From: Bacillota bacterium
GTDB taxonomy: Bacteria; Bacillota; Desulfitobacteriia; Desulfitobacteriales; Desulfitobacteriaceae
Length of the DNA stretch: 7,006 bases
Reading direction: 5' to 3'
Assembly (NCBI GenBank): GCA_021849995.1
Contig: JAJZSC010000177.1
Location: 1 to 7,006, forward strand
Made by a program: the position numbers and the translations under genes. Under the pieces are notes generated by a model. That model was given only the letters and a program-made list of their open reading frames with translations. It had not been told where the DNA came from and ran no database searches. Position 1 is the stretch's first letter, and every line of letters starts with the position of its first letter. This document shows positions 1 to 5,523 of the stretch, piece by piece.

Positions 1-2847
1 GCGTTTATGAACTCAAAGGTCAAACAGGCCCAAAAGGAAGGCGCAGAGGTTAGCGATATCTCTGCAGGTATTTCCGTATCAGTTATTAAAAATGCCCTAT
101 TCAAAGTCATACGACTCCGAAGTCCAGAGGAGCTGGGAAAGAAGGTTGTAGTTCAGGGTGGGACTTTCTATAATGATGCAGTTTTGCGTTCTTTGGAACT
201 AATAATTGGTAGGGAAGTAGTACGTCCGGATATCGCTGGGATAATGGGAGCTTTCGGAGCCGCATTAATCGCCAAAGAGCGTTACCAGCAAGGCCAATAT
301 ACTACCTTGCTGAAGGCTGAAGATTTAAGTGATTTTAAAACGGAAACATCGATGAAACGTTGCAACTTGTGTGGAAACAATTGTGTTGTCACAGTCAAGC
401 ACTTTTCCAATGGTGCTGAATTCTATTCGGGTAACAGGTGTGAAAGAGGAGCAGGAAAAGAGTTAGTTAAATCTAATATTCCAAACCTGTTTGAGTATAA
501 ATACAAGAGGGTTTTCTCCTATAAATCTTTGCGTGAGGAGGAAGCTCGCAGAGGTACGATTGGAATTCCCAGGGTCCTTAACATGTATGAAGATTATCCT
601 TTTTGGTTCACCTTTTTTACAGAACTGGGTTATAGGGTAGTTATTTCAAAGCGCTCCTCGAAGCAAATCTATGAGTTGGGTATGGACACTATACCATCAG
701 AGTCTGCCTGTTATCCTGCCAAACTAGTGCATGGACATATTTTGGATTTGGTGAATAAAGGGGTCAGAAAGATCTTTTACCCTTGCATCCCGTATAACAT
801 CCCTGAAGATTCGGAGGCAGACAACAAATATAATTGTCCGATTGTAACATCCTACCCAGAAACTATTAATGCGAATATGGATACGTTGCGAAACAATCAG
901 ATTCTTTTTTACCGGCCGTTTCTACCTATTGATCTGCCTAGCAGAATGCTCAAAAGACTTGTCAAGGAACTCCAGCCTGAGGATTTATCAAAAAGTGAGA
1001 TTTCCAGAGCACTTGACAAGGCTTATGCTGAACTTGACAGCTATAAAAACGATGTTCGTAAAAAAGGGGAAGAGACATTACGGTATATTGAAGAACAAAA
1101 TATTAAGGGGATTTTGTTAGCAGGTCGTCCCTATCACATTGACCCAGAGATCAACCACGGTATCCCGGAACTGATTACTTCATTTGGATTTGCAGTTTTA
1201 TGTGAGGATGCGGTTAGCCATCTGGCCAAGGTGGAGAGACCGCTTAGGGTGGTCGACCAGTGGGTTTATCACTCCAGGATGTACGCTGCTGCTGCTTTTG
1301 TCGCCCAAAAAAAGAATGTAGAGCTTATTCAGTTAAATTCCTTTGGTTGTGGTCTTGATGCTGTAACGACTGACCAAGTAAAGGAAATCTTAGATACTTT
1401 CGGAAAGATATATACTCTAATTAAAATTGATGAAATTAATAATTTAGGAGCGGCTCGCATTCGAGTGCGTTCTTTGATCGCTGCCATTAATGAACGTGAT
1501 AAAAGAAATTTTACGCCGGTAAGAGTGCGGGCTAATCCTCCCCGTGCCGTATTCACGGAGGAAATGAAAAACAAGCATACGATTTTGGCTCCGCAGATGT
1601 CACCGATTCACTTTCAATTTTTAAAGACAGGATTTGAACTTGCGGGATATAAGATCGAAGTACTGCCTTCTGTAGACAAATCAGCGATAGATGAAGGTTT
1701 AAGATACGTCCACAATGATGCCTGTTATCCTGCTATCATTGTTGTGGGGCAATTGATGAAAGCCTTAAAATCAGGCCGGTATGATTTGAATAATACTTCG
1801 GTAATTATTACCCAGACTGGAGGAGGATGCCGAGCAACCAATTATATTGCTTTTCTTAGAAAGGCGTTGCAGGATGCTTCGATGGAGCATATCCCTGTTC
1901 TCTCCCTTAATGCCTCAGGACTTGAGAAAAACCCAGGCTTTAAACTAACTTTAAAGATGTTCGACAATCTTTTAATGGGACTTATTTATGGGGATCTCTT
2001 GATGAGAGTGCTCTATAGAGTTAGGCCTTATGAAAAAGTACCCGGGTCTGCCAACAAGCTCTATGATTATTGGGTTGAAAAATGTCAGGAGTCGTTACGG
2101 TCACAAAATAACAAAGAGTTTAAGCAAAACATGTATAGGATTGTCCATGACTTTGACTTATTGGAAATTCATGAGGAGCTGGTTAAACCTAAAGTGGGCG
2201 TGGTCGGTGAGATCCTTGTTAAATTCCATCCGACTGCTAATAACAATATTGTTGAGTTGCTGGAGGCTGAGGGAGCAGAAGCAGTAGTGCCAGATCTTAC
2301 TGATTTTCTTTTATACAGTGCGTTTGACCATAAGATTAAGTATAAGGAACTATCTGGTAGTTTACGAAGTTTTCTATCAGGTCAAATTTTTATTAAAAGA
2401 ATAGAATCTTACCGGAAGGATATGAAAAAGGCCCTAAAAGCCAGCAAACGGTTTGAGCCGCCTAAATCTATCCAGGAAATAGCGGAAGGTGCAAAGAAAC
2501 ACTTATCATTGGCTAACCAGACTGGAGAAGGCTGGTTTCTTACAGGAGAAATGGTTGAACTCATTCATAGTGGAGTCAATAATATTGTGTGTCTCCAACC
2601 CTTTGCCTGTTTGCCAAATCATATCACCGGAAAAGGTATGATTAGAGAGCTTAGGAGATCTTATCCTTTAGCCAATATTGCCCCAATTGATTACGATCCT
2701 GGTGCAAGTGAAGTAAACCAATTAAACAGGATTAAGCTTATGCTTTCCGTTGCGGTTGGAAATCTAGAGAAAGAAGCCTTAGAGGAAGTTGAATTCAATA
2801 GTTTTCCGCTGCATTTTAATCCTAATTCAACCCATGTGGCCCGTTAA
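1..2847 (+). CDS. Acyl-CoA dehydratase activase-related fusion protein (HgdC-like activase plus dehydratase-like domains), 5' partial
   Basis: The frame is open from base 1 (GCG TTT ATG), so the ATG at base 7 is internal and the true start lies upstream. 948 residues are visible; family members are usually about 1,400 residues. Numbering from the ATG at base 7, residues 1-95 are the C-terminal half of a BadF/BadG/HgdC-type ASKHA ATPase, with VVVQGGTFYNDAVLRSLE and the adenosine-site-like GAFGAAL. A cysteine cluster follows (C119, C122, C126, C145 in NRCERG), then the DUF2229-type region with ESACYPAK (about 232), GRPYHIDP (373), FGCGLDAVTTDQ (446), NDACYPA (570), QTGGGCRATNY (603) and QPFACLPNH (864). 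HgdC activases use ATP to drive an electron into [4Fe-4S] 2-hydroxyacyl-CoA dehydratases. In these giant fusions the repeated cysteine motifs suggest Fe-S binding, but substrate and physiological role are unknown. The protein is probably cytoplasmic. It ends 13 bases before its own terminator. Family assignment is secure; the reaction is not. Confidence 0.9.
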   Translation, partial: AFMNSKVKQAQKEGAEVSDISAGISVSVIKNALFKVIRLRSPEELGKKVVVQGGTFYNDAVLRSLELIIGREVVRPDIAGIMGAFGAALIAKERYQQGQYTTLLKAEDLSDFKTETSMKRCNLCGNNCVVTVKHFSNGAEFYSGNRCERGAGKELVKSNIPNLFEYKYKRVFSYKSLREEEARRGTIGIPRVLNMYEDYPFWFTFFTELGYRVVISKRSSKQIYELGMDTIPSESACYPAKLVHGHILDLVNKGVRKIFYPCIPYNIPEDSEADNKYNCPIVTSYPETINANMDTLRNNQILFYRPFLPIDLPSRMLKRLVKELQPEDLSKSEISRALDKAYAELDSYKNDVRKKGEETLRYIEEQNIKGILLAGRPYHIDPEINHGIPELITSFGFAVLCEDAVSHLAKVERPLRVVDQWVYHSRMYAAAAFVAQKKNVELIQLNSFGCGLDAVTTDQVKEILDTFGKIYTLIKIDEINNLGAARIRVRSLIAAINERDKRNFTPVRVRANPPRAVFTEEMKNKHTILAPQMSPIHFQFLKTGFELAGYKIEVLPSVDKSAIDEGLRYVHNDACYPAIIVVGQLMKALKSGRYDLNNTSVIITQTGGGCRATNYIAFLRKALQDASMEHIPVLSLNASGLEKNPGFKLTLKMFDNLLMGLIYGDLLMRVLYRVRPYEKVPGSANKLYDYWVEKCQESLRSQNNKEFKQNMYRIVHDFDLLEIHEELVKPKVGVVGEILVKFHPTANNNIVELLEAEGAEAVVPDLTDFLLYSAFDHKIKYKELSGSLRSFLSGQIFIKRIESYRKDMKKALKASKRFEPPKSIQEIAEGAKKHLSLANQTGEGWFLTGEMVELIHSGVNNIVCLQPFACLPNHITGKGMIRELRRSYPLANIAPIDYDPGASEVNQLNRIKLMLSVAVGNLEKEALEEVEFNSFPLHFNPNSTHVAR

Positions 2848-2859
2848 TATTTGAGTAAG

Positions 2860-2896
2860 CGGCAGGCAACTATAAAAAGTTACCTGTCGTTTTTTT
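2860..2896 (+). terminator. Rho-independent terminator of the activase-related gene
   Basis: An 11-bp stem pairs CGGCAGGCAAC (2860-2870) with GTTACCTGTCG (2879-2889), with one G-T wobble and one C-A mismatch. The loop is 8 nt and seven T follow (2890-2896). It lies 13 bases after the stop codon and separates this gene from the downstream regulator, so the two are probably separate transcription units. Confidence 0.88.
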
Positions 2897-3134
2897 GTAT
2901 CTCAAATTTAAAACAAAATTAAACAAATAGTAATTTTTCCACCCGCAAACCTCGGTATAAGCAGGCATAAAATAATTTGAAGGTTTAGAATAAAGACATA
3001 TACGAGTTTTGATGTGATAAATCGTTAAGTTGGAAAAAATTTATAGATTCTAGGAAGGTAAGTTTACTCTCTATATCGAATATTCAAATAATTAGATAAA
3101 TTGAACTTGAGCGGATTGGAAATTACGAGTGAGT
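2897..3134. other. AT-rich intergenic region, presumed promoter region of the regulator gene
   Basis: I see no ORF, RNA gene or strong repeat here. The best sigma-A-like candidate is TTGAAG (2977-2982) with TATACG (2999-3004) at 16-bp spacing, only 4 of 6 matches in each box, so it is weak. I see no -24/-12 sigma-54 element upstream of the regulator. The regulator is therefore probably expressed from a weak housekeeping promoter in this stretch. Confidence 0.3.
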
Positions 3135-3140
3135 GGGGGG
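3135..3140 (+). promoter_or_regulatory. Ribosome binding site of the sigma-54 activator gene
   Basis: An uninterrupted run of six G (GTGGGGGG context) ends 6 nt before the ATG at 3147. It is a G-rich variant of the Shine-Dalgarno sequence rather than AGGAGG. It supports the chosen start, which also places the Rossmann GxGxxG motif at residues 9-14 or 11-16, where the domain normally begins. Confidence 0.7.
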
Positions 3141-3146
3141 TAATAA

Positions 3147-4832
3147 ATGATTCAAAGAATCAGGGTGGGAATTATTGGAGCAGGCAACGGGGGTTCTTCA
3201 ATTTATAAAACTCTTCAAGCCATAGAACATGTAGAGGTTGTTGTTGTCTGCGATATTTCCGGCAGAGCTCCAGGGATTTTATTAGCACAACAGGATAGTG
3301 TTACCACCTGCAACAGCATAGAAGAGCTATGCTCAGCTTCACTTGATGTTATCATAGAGGCGACAGGTTTGACAGAAGTACAACAAAAAATTGAACAGCT
3401 GAAATCCAGCTCAACCGCAGTTATGGAGGCTCAAGGCGCAAATCTGATGATGATGGTCATGGAGGAAAAGGAAAAGCTGTCTGAGATAAAGCACTTAAAA
3501 GGGCAGTTGGATGCAATACTTAACTCTGTTCAAGAGGCCATTGAAGTTGCAAGTACCGATGGAACAATAATCTATGTGAATCCTTCATTTTGTCGTGTAA
3601 CCGGTATTTCAGGAGCAGAGCGAATAGGTCAGAATATCTTTGAGGTATCTCCCCAGGGAGCTTTGGCCCGTGTTTTGCGTACTCACGAACCAATCTTTGC
3701 ACACAGATGCATGGTTGGTGGATGTGAGGTTGAAGTAGTATCAAATGCTTCCCCTATTATCGTTGACGGTAAAATGGAGGCAGGTGTTGTTGTATTCCAG
3801 CCTCTCACAGATGTCTATAAAGTGATGGAACAGCTTCAGCAATCGAACAAGGTTATTACCGAACTGCAAAATCGTATTGACCAGATAACGACTAGCTCAT
3901 TTACATTTGATGAAATCCTGGGCAGCCATCCGGATTTTGAAAAAGCTCTTAATCTTGCGCGCCAGGCCGCAAAAAGCAACTCAACTGTTCTAATTTTAGG
4001 GGAAAGCGGAACCGGAAAAGAACTTTTCGCTCATGCTTTGCATAGTGCAAGTGCAAGAAGAGACAAGCCATTCATAAAGGTTAATTGTGCTGCAATACCT
4101 GAAACCTTATTGGAGAGTGAGTTTTTTGGACATGAGAAAGGGGCATTTACCGGGGCATTAAAAATAAAGCTTGGCAAGATGGAATTAGCTAATGAAGGGA
4201 CTATATTCCTTGATGAGATTGGTGATATGAACCCTTACTTGCAGTCTAAACTATTAAGGGTGCTCCAGGACATGGAATTTGAGAGAGTAGGTGGAACCCA
4301 GACTATTAAGGTGGACGTACGGATAATAGCTGCCACTAATCGAAACCTTCGGGAGCTTGTCAAGCAGGGAGATTTCCGGGAAGACTTATATTACAGATTA
4401 AATGTTGTTGAACTAAGATTACCTCCTTTGCGTAAACACAAAGGAGATATCCTGACCTATGCTCAGTTTTTTATAATGAAGTTTAATCGGAAACTTGGCA
4501 AAAGAGTGATAGGGATGACGCCACAGGCAGAACAGCTGCTCCAAAATTATCAATGGCCGGGAAACGTAAGAGAACTTCAAAACGTTATCGAAAGGGCTAT
4601 GGTATCAGTTGAGGGAGACATGATTTCACATAAGCATTTTCTTAATTTACTTGAACCAGTAGATTCCAAAGAAAGAGAATGTGATGAACCCATCGCTTTA
4701 GACGAAATGGAAAAGAGAATGATTCGCTTGGCATTGCAGCGTTATGGAGGTTCAGTCGAAGGAAAGAAGCAAGCAGCTCAAGTTTTAAATATATCTTTGG
4801 CGACACTGTATAATAAGCTAAAAACACTGTAA
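3147..4832 (+). CDS. Sigma-54-dependent transcriptional activator with N-terminal NAD-binding (homoserine dehydrogenase-like) domain, PAS, AAA+ and Fis HTH
   Basis: Complete, 561 residues. Residues 1-118 look like a Rossmann NAD(P)-binding domain of the NAD_binding_3 type: GIIGAGNGG at 8-16, acidic D36 at the end of strand 2, and DVIIEATG at 67-74. A short helical linker leads to a PAS domain (about 121-222; TDGTIIYVNPSFCRVTG) and a probable coiled-coil signalling helix (about 223-247). The sigma-54 AAA+ domain spans about 255-485: Walker A GESGTGKE (285-292), GAFTGA sigma-54 contact loop (332-337), Walker B TIFLDEIGD (352-360), arginine-finger region FREDLYYRLN (410-419) and WPGNVREL (470-477). 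A Fis-type HTH closes the protein (about 538-559; KKQAAQVLNISLATLYNKLK). All residues needed for ATPase and sigma-54 remodelling appear intact. There is no response-regulator receiver domain, so sensing is probably by direct ligand, nucleotide or redox input through the N-terminal domains (inference). A near-consensus sigma-54 promoter with paired upstream sites lies about 0.47 kb downstream and is the likely target. Confidence 0.95.
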   Translation: MIQRIRVGIIGAGNGGSSIYKTLQAIEHVEVVVVCDISGRAPGILLAQQDSVTTCNSIEELCSASLDVIIEATGLTEVQQKIEQLKSSSTAVMEAQGANLMMMVMEEKEKLSEIKHLKGQLDAILNSVQEAIEVASTDGTIIYVNPSFCRVTGISGAERIGQNIFEVSPQGALARVLRTHEPIFAHRCMVGGCEVEVVSNASPIIVDGKMEAGVVVFQPLTDVYKVMEQLQQSNKVITELQNRIDQITTSSFTFDEILGSHPDFEKALNLARQAAKSNSTVLILGESGTGKELFAHALHSASARRDKPFIKVNCAAIPETLLESEFFGHEKGAFTGALKIKLGKMELANEGTIFLDEIGDMNPYLQSKLLRVLQDMEFERVGGTQTIKVDVRIIAATNRNLRELVKQGDFREDLYYRLNVVELRLPPLRKHKGDILTYAQFFIMKFNRKLGKRVIGMTPQAEQLLQNYQWPGNVRELQNVIERAMVSVEGDMISHKHFLNLLEPVDSKERECDEPIALDEMEKRMIRLALQRYGGSVEGKKQAAQVLNISLATLYNKLKTL

Positions 4833-4892
4833 AATTGCTCACTCTTTAAAAAACCAATCTAAGTGGTATTTAGTACAGAGTTATCAACTTAG

Positions 4893-4923
4893 GACAGAGG
4901 TACATTTTGCTTCTGTCTTTTTT
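4893..4923 (+). terminator. Rho-independent terminator of the sigma-54 activator gene
   Basis: GACAGAGGT (4893-4901) pairs with GCTTCTGTC (4909-4917), including two G-T wobbles. The loop is 7 nt and six T follow immediately (4918-4923). It is 60 bases after the stop codon at 4832. It isolates the regulator gene from the downstream sigma-54 promoter region. Confidence 0.85.
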
Positions 4924-4932
4924 CCTTTTTCA

Positions 4933-5041
4933 AGTTATGTAATTTGGTCGAAGCCAGTTATGTTAATTTTTGTGGAAGCCAGCTATGTAATTTTGTCAAA
5001 GCCAGCTATTTTTTCTTCACTCAGTTATGTAGTTTCTCTTC
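4933..5041. repeat. Five degenerate tandem repeats of 19-25 bp (AGYTATGTAATTTTGTCRAAGCC-like)
   Basis: The units start at 4933 (23 bp), 4956 (25 bp), 4981 (23 bp), 5004 (19 bp) and 5023 (19 bp). Each begins AGTTAT or AGCTAT; four of the five begin AGTTATGT or AGCTATGT, and the first three end in AAGCC. The last two are shorter and lack the GAAGCC end. The array starts just after the regulator's terminator. Arrays of short terminal repeats that bind transposase are known from IS21-family ends, so this could be a solitary insertion-sequence end, but no transposase gene is in the window. It could also be a decayed satellite or protein-binding array. The repeat structure is directly visible; the origin is a guess. 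Confidence 0.65.
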
Positions 5042-5190
5042 TCTAATTCTGTTTTTTCTTGTTACGATTAAGACTACAAGTTTTATAGATGGATAAGGCA
5101 AGAATCATTATTTTGAATGTTGATAAATAGTTTCTAGAATTTATAAAATACTAATTAAATTTGTTGTTCTAATCTGGTTAATAAATTCAG
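5042..5190. other. Very AT-rich intergenic stretch
   Basis: No gene is supported. It contains the short palindrome TTCTAGAA (5132-5139). It also holds the first copies of two motifs that recur nearer the sigma-54 promoter: TCTAATCT (5168-5175) and TCTGGTTAAT (5173-5182). The low GC content suits a bendable upstream region between activator sites and promoter, but no specific IHF-type site can be assigned by eye. Confidence 0.35.
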
Positions 5191-5251
5191 TCTAATCTCT
5201 AAACTAGATAACAGTAATAATTGTTAACACTACAAAAACAAAGAGATTAGA
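5191..5251 (+). promoter_or_regulatory. Probable upstream activator sequences (paired enhancer sites) of the sigma-54 promoter
   Basis: TCTAATCTCT (5191-5200) and AGAGATTAGA (5242-5251) are perfect reverse complements, with centres 51 bp apart, about five helical turns. Relative to the predicted start at 5324 they sit near -128 and -77, the usual range for enhancer-binding-protein sites. The right copy overlaps a 13-bp palindrome, TTAGAACTTCTAA (5247-5259), and an extra partial copy, TCTAATCT, lies at 5168. The adjacent regulator at 3147-4832 is the obvious candidate to bind, but this is inferred from position only. Confidence 0.55.
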
Positions 5252-5265
5252 ACTTCTAAAACAAA

Positions 5266-5294
5266 TAACCAGAAAATATAAATATTTCTGGTTA
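5266..5294. promoter_or_regulatory. Inverted repeat immediately upstream of the -24 element
   Basis: TAACCAGAAA (5266-5275) and TTTCTGGTTA (5285-5294) form a perfect 10-bp dyad around a 9-nt AT-rich centre. It ends three bases before the -24 TGGCAC. The right half belongs to a 10-bp direct repeat, TCTGGTTAAT, also found at 5173-5182. It may be a second regulator-binding site or an operator for a repressor that blocks holoenzyme. No T run follows, so it is unlikely to be a terminator. Confidence 0.5.
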
Positions 5295-5296
5295 AT

Positions 5297-5313
5297 CTGG
5301 CACAGAATTTGCA
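5297..5313 (+). promoter_or_regulatory. Sigma-54 (RpoN) -24/-12 promoter
   Basis: CTGGCACAGAATTTGCA matches the sigma-54 consensus YTGGCACGRNNNTTGCW at all defined positions except one (A in place of G after TGGCAC). The invariant GG (5299-5300) and GC (5311-5312) are exactly 10 bases apart. Transcription would start near 5324 and run rightward. Flanking inverted repeats at plausible enhancer positions, and a sigma-54 activator gene just upstream, strongly support it. No coding gene follows before the terminator at 5437-5494. Confidence 0.85.
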
Positions 5314-5374
5314 TTTCTTATTATTCGAAAGAAAAAACTTTCTACCCCAAAGGCTGTTTCTGAATTTTAGGTTT

Positions 5375-5394
5375 AAAGGAGGGTTACCATCTAG
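5375..5394 (+). pseudogene. Orphan Shine-Dalgarno sequence followed by ATC TAG: start of a lost or truncated gene
   Basis: AAAGGAGGG (5375-5383) is a near-perfect Shine-Dalgarno sequence about 50 bases into the predicted sigma-54 transcript. At the normal spacing the sequence reads ATC (5389-5391) and then TAG (5392-5394). The bases ACCAT just before the expected G suggest a break, deletion or point change exactly at the start codon. No ORF continues in any frame up to the terminator. It fits an operon whose coding part was removed. Confidence 0.45.
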
Positions 5395-5436
5395 TCTTTA
5401 AAAAGATAAAACTGCCTAACTGTTTAAATAAGATTG

Positions 5437-5494
5437 CGAAAGGTAAAACGGACTAGCCTTAAAAATTAGGCTAGTCCGCTTTACCTTTCGTTTT
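5437..5494 (+). terminator. Strong hairpin terminator, possibly bidirectional, between convergent units
   Basis: Arms 5437-5459 and 5468-5490 pair over 23 positions with a single A/C mismatch (5448/5479) around an 8-nt loop. TTTT follows on the + strand (5491-5494), which suits termination of transcripts from the sigma-54 promoter. On the - strand the downstream T content is weaker (CAATCTTATTT), but the hairpin is 33 bases past the stop of the surface-protein gene and probably serves that gene too. Confidence 0.8.
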
Positions 5495-5523
5495 ATTGAT
5501 CTTGACTTGGCCAGCTTGTTACC

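Larger units (their letters stand above)
5324..5494 (+). ncRNA. Possible short sigma-54-dependent transcript without a coding gene
   Basis: This is the roughly 170-nt interval between the predicted start of the -24/-12 promoter and the end of the strong hairpin terminator. No ATG- or GTG-initiated ORF with a usable ribosome binding site is present. Near its 5' end a small hairpin, GAAAG (5327-5331) with CTTTC (5338-5342), is possible. It may be a regulated small RNA, or only the leftover leader of a lost operon. The Shine-Dalgarno sequence inside it favours the latter. Transcription is inferred, not seen. Confidence 0.3.

Noticed and set aside
1329..1574. Minus-strand 81-codon frame inside the activase-related gene
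   Set aside because: It is antisense to conserved family motifs (FGCGLDAVTTDQ region) and its protein resembles nothing known to me.
5089..5130. A 13-codon ATG frame (MDKARIIILNVDK) between the tandem repeats and the enhancer sites
   Set aside because: It has no Shine-Dalgarno sequence, is very short and sits in 25-30% GC intergenic DNA. The resemblance to a response-regulator N-terminus is too short to mean anything.
5266..5294. The TAACCAGAAA/TTTCTGGTTA dyad as an intrinsic terminator
   Set aside because: No T run follows on either strand, and it is placed directly at a sigma-54 promoter, so a protein-binding site is more likely.
5434..5469. TTG-started mini-frame running into the left arm of the large hairpin
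   Set aside because: The nearest Shine-Dalgarno sequence is more than 50 bases away and the frame lies almost entirely within the terminator stem.
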